Notes: generated from the letters alone by a model not told the origin. Positions 27,001 through 41,940 are shown, numbered from the stretch's first letter. The stretch: 64,000 nt of DNA from Brienomyrus brachyistius (GCF_023856365.1 NC_064548.1:5680642-5744641); one strand, 5' to 3'. Made by a program: numbers and translations.

Positions 27001-30000
27001 TGAGATAATGCATTTTAAACATGCCTTAAAATGACACAGCTACAATATGACATTATCTAAAGTGAGTTTATTAAATACAAAACAGAACGCAATTTCCTGG
27101 AAACAAGCCACACTATAGTGTGGGACTGCTTTCTTAATGCTGAAACATTCACATTGTGACAGTTTAATTGCTGCATGCTGGCACCATGCAGGATGCCTGT
27201 GCTTTTATTTAGAGATGACGGTATGGATGCTGTTGGCAGATAAGCCCCTAGGGAGCGCATCCTGTCTGAGCGTCCTCTTTCATTGGTAGCTCTGCATTGC
27301 ATGTCGCTCCCCATGAAAACCCTTTTAATTAACCCAGTAGCACGGCTGTCAGCTGGCACTCGATCTCTTCTTGGTTTATTTGAGGACAGGGGCCTTTTAG
27401 TAGGATCTGATGCTGGTGGTAGGGTGGCCTGCACTTCAGGCCCACCATCTCGGTGGGACATCTGAGGATGTTGCCCCAGGCCCAATGGGAAGGGTTGGCA
27501 TGTCCTCCTCCCTGCTCATAACAAATGTTGCGCTGATGTTGTTATGCCTCCGGTAGCCGGTCTGATCAGCCTGGTAATTTGGTCTCTCCTCTGATTGACC
27601 TCCTTCCCTTTTTGGGATTTGTACTGTTATTTGGCAACATCAGGGTCTCTACATGTGACCTTTATCTTAAAGCCTCACAGATTCCACCACAGTAATGTAA
27701 TGGAGCCTGTATCTGTACCTGTATGATAATCATTAACCAATGAGAAGGCAGCTTTCCTCTGAGTCTGTGCCAGTATGATAATTAATAACCAGTGAAAGAG
27801 TGGCTTTTCCTGTATCCATGCCTGTACGATAATTACTAACCAATGAGATGCCGGCTTCCCCCTGTGTTCATGCCTGTACAGTAATCACTAACCAATAGAA
27901 TGGCTAGTTTACCCCCAGTGTCCATTCCTGTATGATAATCATTAGCCAATGAGAAGGTGGCTTTCCCCTGTGTCCGCCTGTCGGGCCCTGGCATCAATCC
28001 TCTCTGTTTCATTCTACAACTGTCAGCCTGGGACAGCAAAGAAGAAATTGGCTTCTTACCAACCCGGAATGGGAGAATTTCTGCTGGGATTCGTCCCTCG
28101 GCTTTCCGCGGCTCTGTGCTTCATCTGGCCCGTCTGCCACTGTTGAGTTAGCGGTTGCCAGTGGTGACGGCCGTGTCACTCCTGTCGACACTTAGGCCTC
28201 TTGTTATTAGGTCTTCAGTGTGAGAAGGCGCTTCAGTAGGGGGAGTTTGACGTGGAGGAACATTCACCACCAATACGTGCAGTCCACCACAGGTACTGAA
28301 TGTGAGAGACCTGAAAAAATTAAATATTGTAGCATTTCGCTACTTACTAAACACTTTAATAATAACTGTTGTCAACCACAGCCACGTCTTACAAATCTGT
28401 TCAGTTTTAACTGAAACTGAACAACCCGCTGAGAGACAGGAAGCCTGCCAAAGAGCCTCTTCAATATCCTCCCTCAGTGGCACCAAACACCGGCGTCATA
28501 GTCTTACAGTCCAGCCATCAATCTTTCTGCCCCCTAGAATAGCAGTCCAGCTGTTCCCCCTGTATCAGCAACAATAACTGTGAACCTACACTCCTTTTCT
28601 GAGTGTTACTCTATAGTATGTGTAATAGCAATAATAACATTGAAACTAAATTTCATATGTTGGGAATCCGATTTTGCTCTTTGTGAAACAATTTCATTGC
28701 AATTATCTTTGCTGAGTGGCATTCAGTTAGCGGTGACTCGCTTTAATCTCCCTGCTAATTAATGGACATGTAATGAGGAACCTGCTTACAGTTACTGTCT
28801 GAATGATCCACTTTGATCTGTGCCTTGTATTGCGTTTACTTTGGATACAGAAACTACACTGAAACATGTTTGAAGTGGATGGTTGGTAATTAAGTTAATC
28901 AATTAGACTGTGAACAATATCACATAATTGTGAATTTCTGCAGAGTATCAGTAATAGGAGAGTATTGTCATGCTGGAATATTGCCTTTAAATTTTGTTTG
29001 CATCAATGGTGCATGTAAAATAGATATGGGTACTGGCAGTCCATTCAGGGCCACATTCTGTTTCGATTATATTCTACTTCTTAATTAGCTGGAATTTGAT
29101 ATTTTCCCAGTGCTGTAACTGCTTTGACATTCACTTCCAAGTGTAAATCAATCACTCTTTTAAAGATGGACCGTGTTCTTTACAGGTGAACCCTCTGGGT
29201 GTAATTTTCTGCCTTTGTAGCGAAGAGAGGTTCTCTCCTGCAGGAGGGCAGACATGTGCACAGACAAGGTGCCGCATATTTGGCCTTTCCAAGAGCAATG
29301 GCTCCAAAGGGACTTTCTCCATTTGGAATGTCAGAATGATGGAGATGTCAGGCCGTGTTCCTCTCGTCATTTTTTTTTCCCCGTTGTGTCCGAGGGCTTG
29401 TCCGGAATCTGAGTCCCACATCCATCTATACACAGGCAGCTGAAAGGAGGACTGATATGTCTACGTTACCCTATTCTGCTCTGCCTGAGTCCCTGTACTG
29501 CTTTGTCCGTGAGCATTTCTGCCACAGGTCATTTTATTGAGTCTGCTTCAGCTATAGTACTTAGCTGGATATTTCTGAGCATCTAAAAATATCCCCATTA
29601 CACCCTCTATGAATGAGAAGTTGGCCTTCAGTCTGGAGATGCTAAGATGATACTCTTAACATGGTCATTTAATGCATATTTTGCCTCCTTTCAGCAGAGT
29701 ATTTCTAATATAACCACGACTGACTTGTCAATAACAGTGGCAGCCTCGCTAACACCCCCGTCCCTCCTCCCCTCCACAGGGCCTCAATAACATCATCGCT
29801 CTCGACTTCGACTACAAGAAGGAGTTCATATACTGGGTGGATTCCAGCCGGCCCAACGGGCGCAGGATAAACAGAATGAGGCTGAACGGGAGCGACCTTA
29901 AGGTACGGTACTGTAGCTGTCTCTCCTTTGGTGGTAAAACCTGGCCTGAGGGGCATTAGCTCAGGACACAGTGAAGCAGTGCCATACTAGCCAGTTCCCT

Positions 30001-33000
30001 CTTTTGGTGGTAAACTGTGAGTCCCGGTCAGGTGTTAACTCAGGACATAGTGAAGCAGTGCCTACTCCCCAATTCTCTCCTTTGGTGATGAAGCCTGGCC
30101 TGAGGGACATTAACTCAGGACATAGTGAAGCAGTGCCATACTAGCCAGTTCCCGCTTTTGGTGGTAAACTGTGGGTCCCGGTCAGGTGTTAACTCAGGAC
30201 ATAGTGAAGCAGTGCCTACTCCCCAACTCTCTCCTTTGGTGATGAAGCCTGGCCTGAGGGACATTAGCTCAGGACACAGTGAAGCAGTGCCATACTAGCC
30301 AGTTCCCGCTTTTGGTGGTAAACTGTGGGTCCCGGTCAGGTGTTAACTCAGGACATAGTGAAGTGGTGCCTACTCCCCAACTCTCTCCTTTGGTGATGAA
30401 GCCTGGCCTGAGGGACATTAACTCAGGACATAGTGAAGCAGTGCTATACTAGCCAGTTCCCGCTTTTGGTGGTAAACTGTGGGTCCCGGTCAGGTGTTAA
30501 CTCAGGGCATAGTGAAGCAGTGCTATACTAGCCAGTTCCCGCTTTTGGTGGTAAACTGTGGGTCCCGGTCAGGTGTTAACTCAGGACATAGTGAAGCAAT
30601 GCCTACTCCGTAGGGCACTCTTTTGGTGGTAAAGCCTGGCCACAGGTCAGGCGTTAACTCTGGACACAGTGAAGCAGTGCCTTACTCCCCGTCCTTTGAG
30701 AGAAGCTACTCTGTCTTGTTGTCCTATACGACAATAAAAACAATTCTTGATTTTTATTGAATCTTCACTCTTTGGTGATAAACACTGGCCTCAGGTCAAG
30801 CCTTAACTCAGAACAAGTGAAGCAGCTCTCCTTTTTACGACAGGGTGTATTATACTGCGTAAAACCGGGGGAATGGGCTGCCAGTAATTAAGCATTTACC
30901 TGCCCATTGAGTCTGAATACCCCAAATCCCAGGCTCCTTAAAGGCTGACGGTTGTGGTCTGTCTTGGGAAATGGTTTTCCATCAGGAGCCATCATAATGC
31001 CTTTCTTCATTACCTTCTGCCAATGAAATGCCCCCACATGGCAGGGCCTGGGAGAGTTGTTTAGTTGGGTGTAAATGGGGTGTGTATCACTTAAAAAATG
31101 GCTCCTTGAGGAAGTATGCACTCAGTGCGATCACAATATCAATTTGAGAGTGGAAAGGTTAAGAAGATTGGAGGGTAAGTGCCGTAGCTGATGCTGGGGG
31201 GGTGGGGGTGGGGGGGTGGCAGGGTCTACATCACACTCCATTGGGGGTGGATTCAAAGAGTGCAGGATTAGGAATTATACTGGGAAGCTCAATTGCTAGG
31301 CTCTCCCAGAAAATATGTCAGGGACTCTCTCTGCTGCTGACATCATGAATGAGCGTACAGACTAAATGAACCTCAGATTAATATCAGCCCATGCTCCACC
31401 CCACCCCACCCCACCCTCATGTGTCATGAGGCAGATCTCTTCAGTGAGCGTCAGTTGAGAGAGCATCCGTCAGCAGGTGATGTGTGTCTTGCCAGGCTGG
31501 CCAGCACCAGTGAAACATTGCAAAGCTATTTGCAGACCGTGTGATTTCAGCATTACAAAGCCATGTGAGCCCTATTAAAATACACAAAAGTTAGTTTAAT
31601 ATACAGGGGTGGCCAATCTTATCCACAAAAGGCCAGTGTGTATGCAGGTTTTCGCTGCAACTCCTTAATTACTAATTAGAGGACTGATTGGCTGAAGAGT
31701 CCTCACACCTGGGTGTGAACATCTGACCTAAAGGTTATCCCAAAAACCCGCACGCACACCGGCCTTTTGCCGATAAGATTGGACACCCCTGGTTTAATAT
31801 ATAGGGTGTTGACCCAGTGACAGACAACGGTAAATAATGAAAAAGATAATCTTGTCGTGCTTTTGGAACAAGGTTAGTGTTAGCCATTAGTGACTGTGGC
31901 ATATTGTGATTGCCAGCCCCAGCCACCCTGCAGTGAACTGCCCCCTCCTACCTGGCCTCATCCTAACCTAGCCATGCATTGCCCTCTGGGTCGTTCGCCG
32001 GCCACCCTGGGGGTTTGTAGTCCGTACTGGCCCATTGAACATGAGAAGGTCAGGCCGCACCGGTAATCTAGCCCTGCACTGTGTTCACACGTCACAATGA
32101 GGCCCTCATCTGCTAGTACATTTAATATAACGTCTCTCCATTAACGCCTCGTTGTAGCTGTGCAAGACCTCAAACCATATTAGGCCGTACTGAAGCAGAT
32201 TGCAGTTGATATTGTTTTGGATGAAAATCTGTTTTGAGTAACCGGTTTTATCTCCCAGCTGGTATGTGCTGCTGCATGTTTATGCCAATTTAGTTATTGC
32301 CTAGTGAAAAGTGTTGGGCACATGTTGATTGTCTTTGCTTGGATTCTTTTTTTAAATTATTTCTTTATTTTTTGTTTTGTGGAAAAAAAGATGGTATTAT
32401 CACACTGTCTTCATTAAATTCTCACTTGGCTAAAGGCATTGATTTTAATGGTATGCAGTTTACAAATGCATTTCAAATTTGCTGCCAATGTTCCAACAAT
32501 TCAGTTTTATCATTAACCTGGAGCATATTGCTCATTTAACATCACATTTCCTTCTGTATGGACTTATTTATTAATTTCTTTGCACTTCTGTTCCGGTCGC
32601 TTGAATCCGTCTGTCACTTGTGCTGATTAGTGTCCGTTTGAAGTATGGTGACCTTTTCTCTGCACATATGGCTACAGCATTTGGTTTCTTGCTATGCTAG
32701 TTGCCCATGGGCATTCACAGCAAGTCATCTGACAGCACGTCCGCTGATGTGTGCTGTGGATGACATGCAAATTTGTGCGGCAGTAGGTGCAGTGTGTGGC
32801 TTAGCAGGTTAGGCCTCTGTCTGTGAACGGAAGGTCGTCATGTCAAGTCGCATGTCTCCGCTGTTGTGCTTCAGGGGTATTGGATGAATGACCGACCCTG
32901 CTCTCAGACCCCTAACATCTCTCTCACCTCCATATGTTGGAGTGTATGTCAAAAAAGAGAGATTCTTATATTTCTACAAACAGCAAACCGTTTTATTATC

Positions 33001-36000
33001 TGTTATGCCTTATGTGGTGAATAAATCCATCCATGGAAGAATAAACAGCGTGTATTAAAACTCAGTGATGGCCCGGTCTCTTTTTCCACGACTTCTCTCT
33101 TCCTCTGCAGGTGGTCCACCGGTCTGCGGTGCCGAGCGCCCTGGCCGTGGACTGGATCGGGAAGAACCTGTACTGGTGTGACACAGGGAGGCGGACCCTG
33201 GAGGTGTCCAAGGCAAATGGCTTATACCCCACCGTGCTTCTGAGCTCGGGTCTGAGGAAGCCTCGAGATCTAGCTCTGGATGCACAGACGGGGTATGTTC
33301 TGCATTCAGTCCTTCACTGTGTAGCTGAGGTATCGGTGCATGTTTTCCCCTTTGACATTCCTTAGAGAAACACTTGCATGGGCATATAACTGACTTGTGC
33401 AAGTTCTAGGCCCAGGTGTGTTTAGCGCATGACCCACTTTCACTAAGAACAGGTGGTTTCATTTAATGTACTTCTTGCTACGGTTCTGCTAGCACTGAAT
33501 TTCACTTCCTAATATATGTTTTTAGAATGAGAAAATGCTGGATATTGTGATCCCACTTAGCAAAGGGCACTGGCTGCACTTTTATGGAAATCCTGGGATT
33601 CTTGCCAGTGAAATCCTGCTTCTCTGCCTGATTAGGTACATCTTCTGGGTAGACTGTTGTGAGGACCCTCACATCGGGCGGATTGGCATGGATGGTAGTG
33701 ACTATGCTGTGATTATCAACACCGAAGTCAATAATCCTGTGGCTTTAACAATCGACTATACAAACAAGAGGATCTACTGGGCTGATGGGAACCACATCAT
33801 GCTTGCCAACATGGATGGTTCACAGAGACACAAAAGTAAGTAATGACAAACTATAATTGCTCGTTGCTTAGAGGCACGTTGATAAGTTCATTCTTCTAGT
33901 GTCCCTGGATGGGCCCATATCTAACTTTGATTTAAACAAATAAATAAGTGGCAGTTAAGGTCAACCACCTTCACTTACGGCCTGTTTCATAATGGGGACA
34001 CGCAGAGGGTTTGTCTTTATCTTTTATTTATTAAGGATCCATATTCATTGGATGAATGTTCTCTCCAAAGTATTTCCTGACGTTTCATCATGGTTTCTCC
34101 ATTTTTAATGGCCAACTGGGATGAGTTGAGGCTTCTCTCCTGCAGCGTAAGCATCTGCAGCACGCTTGCGGGTCGTATAGTGACTCATGGATGTGTAGGG
34201 TAGTTCACAATGAAATTCTGCTGAAGTTTTTTAATGTGGTACGTTTAGCCTTTTCAGGCTTGCCATTTGGAGATTCACACTCTACAGCCATGGCCGAAAG
34301 TTTTGAGGGTGGCACAAATATTGATTCTGCTGCCTCAGTTTTTATGATGGCAATTTGCATATACTCCAAAATGTTATGAAGAGTGACCTGGAATGCAATT
34401 TGCCATGAAAATGAACTTAATCCCAAAAAAACAATTTCCACTGCATTTCAGCCCTGCTACAAAAGGACCTGCTGAAATCATTTCAGTGATTCTCTCGTTA
34501 ACACATGTGAGAGTGTTGACGAGAACAAGGCTGGTGATCACTCAGTCATGCTGATTGAGTTAGAATAGCAGACTGGATGCTTGAGAAGGATGGTGGTGTT
34601 TGAAATCATTGTTCTTCCTTTGTTAACCATGGTTACCTGCAAGAAAACACGTGCAGTTATCATTACTTTGCACAAAAAGGGCTTCACAGGCAAGGGTAGT
34701 GCTGATGGTAAGATTGTACCTAAATCAACCATTTATCGCATCATCAAGAAATCTTCAGGGCACCCAAGAAAGTCTAGTAAGTGCCAGGACCGTGACCTAA
34801 AGTTGATTCAGAAAACATCAGTGACAGCGATATTTTGCAAAAGGTACAGGGATTGGACTGCTGAGGCCTGGGCTAAAGTCATTTTCTCTGATGAATCCCC
34901 TTTCTGATTGTTGGGGCATTCAGTAAAAAGATTGTCTGGAGCAGAAAGGTGAGCACTACCCTCAGTCCTGTGTCATGCCAACAGTAAAACATTGTGAGAC
35001 TATTCATGTGTGGGGTTGCTTCTCAGCCAAGGGACTGGGCTCACTCACAATTTTGCCTAATGCCATGAATAAAGAATGGCACCAAAACATCCTCCATCCT
35101 TCTCCCAGTCATCCAAGAACAGTTTGGTGACGAACAATGCCTTTTCCTGCATGATGGAGCACCGTGCCATAAGGCAAAAGTGATAAATAACTGGTTCAGG
35201 GAACAAAAAATCCATTGGCCAGGAAACTCCCCAGACCTTAATCCCATTGAGAACTTGTGGTCAATCCTCAAGAGGCTGGTGGACAAGCAAAAACCCACAA
35301 ATTCTGACAACCCCCAAGCATTGATTATGCAAGAATGGGCTGCCATCAGTCAGGATTTGGGCCAAAAGTTGATTGACACCAGCCAGGGTGAATTGCAGAG
35401 ATCTTGAAAAAGAATGGCCAACACTGCAAATATTGACTCTTTGCATAAACTTTATGTATTTGTCAATAAAAGCCATTGACACATGAAATGCTTGTAATTA
35501 TACTTCAGTAAAGCATAGAAACATCTGACGAAATGGCCTACAAACACTGAAGTAGCAGACTTCTGTGAAAACCAAAACTCATGTCATTCTCAAAAGTTTT
35601 GGCCACTCCTGTACTCATTATAGATTTGTAAGATGTCTTATTTGCTTTACAAAATGGCTGCTTCAAAATTTCCTGTCAAATCTAAATGAGGCTTCACTCT
35701 TTTCAGTAACTGAGAAGGTCGTCCAGGTACTTGAAGCCAGGTTATGTGATTGCTAGAGAAATAATGTTGACGTTAATTGAAGGTGATGCTAATTGGCCTT
35801 CATGGCATATTTTTTTTTGTGAATTTGTTTATTTTGAACCACTTTCAACATTTATTAATATCACTGCCATAATTTTTACTTTTTTTTTTTACTCTGACAG
35901 AAACATAAACACCAATTAATTTAAATCCAAAGATGGTCCACAGTTTGATTTCAATTTTATTTTATCCTATCACTAATTATAATATGTGCGACATTTGCTG

Positions 36001-39000
36001 TTTGATTTACTATTTAATTTATTCTGCATTGATAGTGAGCTGCTTATTAACAATCATTCAAAAAATACATATTAACAAGTGGCTGGTAATTCTCATTAGA
36101 GAAGTAACTTTTGCTTCAATATTCTCTGTAACAGCTACCAAAAAAATAAAATAAAGTAAAAGCAAACCTATGGGTTCGGCAGATTGCAGTGATGATTATC
36201 CAGCTGACGTTGTGTGGCCATATCTACCAGCCTGCGCCACGCTGGATGCTCCATCTGCTTCCCTTATAAGTCCCACAATTAATGTCTTGCCGGTTCCTTT
36301 CTAGTACTGAACCCAGACGCTCACAGCGTGATGAGTCTTACATTGTTTGAGGACTACGTCTACTGGACTGACGGGAAGACCAAGTCCCTCAATCGCGGCC
36401 ACAAATCCTCGGGGGGCCCGAGTGTGGAGCTGCTCAGTTCCTGGCATGTCTTAACAGGCGTGAAGGTGTACCACCCCCTCCGTCAGCCCGACGGTAATTA
36501 CCATCCCAGTCTGATCAAAAATAAATAAATTATGTGGAACAACGGGGAATTGAACCCTGAATTAAAAAGCTTGCGAAAAGTGTGTCTTTGGCTGTCAGAG
36601 ATTCCTTGGACTGTGCTTGATTTTGTGCCTCCTCCCCCCCCCCCCCCCCCGTGCCCAGTGCCAAAACATCAATGTCAGATGACAAACGGAGGCTGTAGCC
36701 ACCTGTGCCTCATCTCTCCCGGGGGTGGCTACAGGTGCGCCTGCCCAACCAACTTCTACCTCGCAGCTGACAACAAGACGTGTCTCTCTAACTGCACGGC
36801 TAGCCAGGTGAGATGGCACCACCCCCCCAGTAAGACCTGGGAGCACCCCAGCAAGAGAGAGGCTAGCAGGATTCTTTCTGTCTGCCATATACACTAGGGC
36901 TTTCCAAGCTTTTGATGACTGCGGACCAGCTTATGTTGCAAAAATTGACATTTCGCGCTGCTGATGCTGGCAGTAAAAGTTGCCATCAAGACATGAGAAT
37001 GTCAGTGGTCCATAAAAAATAGCATGGGTAGAAATCATAAAGTTTATTTGGTACCATTTTAGAATAAGGCTCACTGTTGCCACGTATAAATGGTGGTAAC
37101 TCATTAATAATAATAAAAAAACTATGTTATAGCTTCATAAAACAGTTTATAATTGTCTATTAATGATTTACAAAGTGTTACAACCTGATGAATAACATGA
37201 TTATAAACCATTTATAAGGTTAGTCCTATTGTAAAATGGTACCGTTTATTTTTGTAAATTAACAACGCTGCTGCTGGTTGGGAATCCCCGATACAAGCAA
37301 TAATGCGGTCCGAACTCAGAAGGATTCTTTTCTGCATTCTTTTCAAAAGGTATGTAGCACGGACACCAGCAGTGTAAACAGCTGTTTTTTAAGGAAAACC
37401 AATTGTGTTACCTGAATAACCTATCTACTGGAGTTCGATAATTATGTTAATTGTATTTGTTTGTCTTAAAATACAGCTGTTCACACTGTTGGTGTCTGTG
37501 TTGCACCCTGGGTGGATCACTAATAAAGAATGTACCCATAATTTAGAGTTCAGACCTTTTTATTTTTTATATGATTATGTGGCAGGGTCAACAAATTGTG
37601 TGGGAAGGTAGAGAGAAGGTGTTTTCTGGACGTCAGTAGACCGATGAATATGCAACATTCGGTGTGTTTGTGAAACATGCACGTGCGACATGTATGCGTA
37701 CTCTAGCTGTCTGATTATGCTGCAAGTTTGCCATTAATGTTAATTCCGTGCTGAGCGTTTCACAGCAAGCACTGTTGCTTCGCACCGCTGGGGGCTGGGT
37801 TCCATGTGTGTCGAGTTTCCTTGTTCTCCTCTTGTAGTTGTGAAGTTTTCTCCCGGTACTCTGGCTTCCCTCCTTGGTTCAAAATCGTCCTGAAGTATAT
37901 TGGCATCACCAAATTGCCCATTGGTGTGCATGCGTGAGCGAATGGTATGTGAGCATGCCCTGTGATTAGTTGTTGCCCCATCCTGGGTTGTTCCCTGCTT
38001 CGTGCATGTAGGATCCCCCCATGACCCTAAAAAGGACAAGTTATTGCAGAAAATGGATGGATGGAGTTTCATGGCAACGTTTGTCTTCTAATGAACATGC
38101 TTGGTTTGGTTAACGATATCAGCGGTCGCTGCAGATTTGTTTATGTTGTCGCTGGTGGTCTGACCCCTTGTGCAGTTTCGCTGTGGGACAGACGAGTGCA
38201 TCCCCTTCTGGTGGAAGTGCGATACTGTGGACGACTGTGGCGATGGATCTGATGAGCCCGCAGACTGCCGTGAGTAAAGCTAAAAAAATATGATACATGT
38301 TCATTCTAATTTGAATAAAAAAGAAAATGTACGCGTGTGGGATGAAGATGAGCTTAGGTGAATTGTTTTTATTGCTATGGTGACTGATTGGCCATGTGCA
38401 AGGGCATTGGAATGCTAACTCATCTAGCCACAACCAGTTCAACAGTACGCAATAAATAAAGAATAATTAGACAGCAGACAATTAGACATTAGCATTCGCA
38501 CAGCGAAGATGAGTAACACAGACACATTGCTTTTCACATCCAGTGCAGTAATGACAGTGAAACCCTGATGAGACCATTTCCCTTGTTAATGTCCTAAGAG
38601 GTTCCTTCTGTTTGGGAAGCCTGAGGCATTCTGCAGGGAGGTTCAGCCTGATGTGCTCTTCCTCTCTTCATTGAGAGAACTGGTTTATTTTTGTGTTTCC
38701 TTCATTTATGGTTCTCTGTTTATGCTCCATTTAGTTTCTGCCTGTCTTCCTCCAGCTCTTGTGTTTCACGCATGTTTCAGCTGTTGACTGCATGAAAATG
38801 AAACCACTGTTCATACTCCTACTGTACTGGTCTAGACTAAGACAAAATATTGAAGTCAGGAGCTGAATCATAGTTAACACATATTAAAGGGTGGTTAACT
38901 GTCCTAGGAAGTCAACATGATCTGTAGATGGGTCAATCTTTAAATAGATTTCATAGCAAGCGTTCGAATTGCTCAGGTAGGACTGTTCGGGAATAAAGAA

Positions 39001-40179
39001 TTTTATTGTGCCCATGATCAGCATAATCGGCACAGATCGAGCATTCATGCTGGGCATTTCTCATTTAGTTGTGCCTGAAGAGTATTTGGAGGGAGCTGGG
39101 GCGTAGCCCAAGGATCAGGGTAATGAGTGTGAGTTAGCGGCTGAAGAAAAGGTGCCCAGAAATACTTCACACTTCACATTATAATGATCCATTTTATGTG
39201 AGGCAAGAAAATCTGTTATACTCCCTGGAAGCAGTGGGCTGTAATAGACCGCCTCTCCTCCCTTTAACTGCTCTAAAAACTAATGAAGGACCATGTGTCT
39301 ATTAGCAAAAGCAAACAGTTCAAGATTCAAGATCATTATTTGTCATGAGCAGCGGATGCATTGTGGTACAGTTACACAGGGTTAAAAGCACCTAAAGACA
39401 AAGCAAAGCAATACAAATGGGGAATAGCAATCCAGGACAGTGCAAAACTGACGGTGCTAATCAGTACAGATGGGGGGAAGACAACACAATACAAGACAGT
39501 GCGTAACATTTGCCAGTGCAAAACAATACAAGACAATGCCAAACAATAGACAGTGCAAAGCAATATAAGACAGTGCAAGACAATACAGACAGTGCAAAAC
39601 AATTGCCAGTGCCAAACAAACCAAGACAATGCAAGATACAGGCAGTGCAAACAATAAAAAACAGTGCAAAACAATACAGATACAATGCAAGAAGGTGCAA
39701 AACAAGAAGATACAAGTACAAGATAATTGAGAGATATCAGATAGGTTTCGTCTCATGTTATGGTTTAATCTTTAATAGCGGAGTTCAAGTGCCAACCGGG
39801 ACGGTTCCAGTGTGGGACAGGCCTGTGCGCCCTCCCCCCATTCATCTGCGATGGCGAGAATGACTGCGGCGATAATTCTGACGAAGCCAACTGTGGTAAG
39901 GCATCCTGCTGTTTCTTTATAGCTCAAAATTAATTTGCTCAGTCTCTGTCACTTTTTTTTTTCCTCGCAGCCTCTAAGGATGAGAAGCTATTTTAAAAAC
40001 CGAAAATAAACCAACAAAAGTCAAAATGACAAAAGGGTTTTGAGCCCTTGGGATCTGGGTTGTCATTGAAAGGCTGCAAAAAGTGTGAAATGTCAAAGCA
40101 GGAATCTGTCTGCTTTTATTAATGTTACCGGATCCTTTTCGCTTTGAGATTGAAGCATCTTCTCTTTGTTGAACCGTTG

Positions 40180-40211
<32 letters not shown>

Positions 40212-41878
40212 TCTTTTTCCTACATCTCTCGCCTTAACGTGTTCATATTATTTTCAGGCATGATGCATGTGGAGTAATTTTCTTATCCTCAAACAGGAAT
40301 TGTAATTCTCAAACACATTTTTAGCAGCTACCATTTATGATCATAAACTATAGCAGTCAATGAACTTTTCACCCAGTACACAAGGGGTTATGCAACCAGA
40401 ATCGCTGTTAATGCTGAAGTGTCTTAGCATCCATGTTGCGTTTCTTATGATTGGCCTCATTATTTTGAACACAAAATATGTCTTTCCTCCTTTATTTTCC
40501 AGACTCATATGTCTGCCTGTCTGGCCAGTTCAAGTGCACTCAGAAGCAGAAATGCATCCCCCTGAACCTGCGCTGCAATGGGCAGGATGACTGCGGCGAT
40601 GCCGAGGATGAGACCGACTGCCGTAAGTTCCTCACTGGCCTCTGGCGGTGACACGACCTCGTCACGAAGCGTGCCTGCGCTCAACCGCTGATAGAGCTGT
40701 GAGACCATGCACAAAGAGCTCGGCTGTGACACGCGCAGTCATTTCCTGTCTGAAGAGTGGGCACCGCTCCGCCGATACGCAAGAGAGGAGCAGAATAGCA
40801 ACTTTATCTGCCTTTGCTGAAGGCGGCCCTCCGATTACAGCTTTGACAAATGTCTCTGAGTCGTTAAATTCAATGGGAGGATATCTCCAGCTGAAGTATG
40901 CGACTGTGAGAACCCCTGATTAATCTCACAGGCTGTAATTATTTCACAGCTCAGACAAATCTGCTTTTTCATTTTAATACCGGGCCGTGATTAAAAAGAG
41001 TCGTCTTCCAAAGACGACGAAAAAAGATTTACAAGTTCCTTGGAGAATGGACACTTTTTGCATGGTTTTGATTTGGAGCGACTGCGTCAGGGTGTTTATA
41101 TATCGTAAAGCCTGTTAATTCCAGATTCGGTACATCCGGTGTCATCTTTGGTCCATATGAAGTGCAGGTTTGGAGTTTAGTGTAGCTTTTGGACAAATGT
41201 ACTTTAATGTATCGAGATTCCTACAAGACAAAGATCAAAGGTGGACCTCATGTCATTTTCCTGAAGCAAGATTCTCACGTAGACAGACCAGTTCAGCGCT
41301 ATAGAAATACACCAAAATCCGACATGTTGACTGAGGGCATTTCCAGCGAAGCTGAATCTTTCCCCATCTCCACTGGCTTGCTAATTTCATGGCCTGCCAA
41401 GAGGCTTCTGGCTTAAGTGTGGCGCGCTTTGGCCAGTTGTGAATATCTCCGCATGTCTCCAAATGCTGCAATCCGGATGCTTTCAGGGGTCCCATCAACA
41501 GCGCTGAGCCTGGAACCAGGCCTGTTTAGCACAGCGAGATCTGACTTCAGGAATTAACTGGCTTTTATGTTCTTGATTATGTGGGTTTGGCTGGGATCTG
41601 CATTACTTGGTGGCACTGGACAGTTAAAAAAGAGGTGTTTGCTAGGACTGAAACATAGTACTCTCCATTAAAGATCTAATGAAGCTCCACAATGTTATCA
41701 GTTTACAGTATGTGTTTAACAATGGAAGAACAGCAAGGGTCACATTGTCTTTTATATTTTCATGAATTAATGAATTAATCATTTTCATTTTGCGATAATC
41801 CACATGTTTTGACTGTGCACTCTTGTTGTACCTCTCTTCTGTAGATTCACTTATTTTTGTTTTCTCTCTCTTTGTGTG

Positions 41879-41940
<62 letters not shown>

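Larger units (their letters stand above)
24014..29779 (+). other. lrp1b: Intron 8 (5.8 kb)
   Basis: Holds a possible Tc1-like fragment (24880-25260), a GGAT-tailed repeat (26302-26662), a 55-bp tandem repeat (27700-27990) and otherwise unremarkable sequence. For 24014-24880, 25260-26300, 26663-27700 and 27990-29760 I see nothing beyond short ORFs without recognisable products. Confidence 0.75.
29903..33110 (+). other. lrp1b: Intron 9 (3.2 kb)
   Basis: Holds the 154-bp dimeric tandem repeat (29920-30700), a G-rich run (31192-31220), a hAT-like MITE (31604-31791) and a SINE-like piece (32792-32930). 31800-32790 shows nothing recognisable. The acceptor is ctctgcag. Confidence 0.8.
36808..38175 (+). 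other. lrp1b: Intron 13 (1.37 kb)
   Basis: Holds a MITE (37043-37250) and a GGAT-tailed repeat (37745-38066). The acceptor is cttgtgcag. The rest shows nothing recognisable. Confidence 0.8.

Noticed and set aside
28220..28577. Overlapping 64- and 91-codon ORFs in intron 8
   Set aside because: No domain, no splice partners in frame with lrp1b, and no homologous wording that I recognise.
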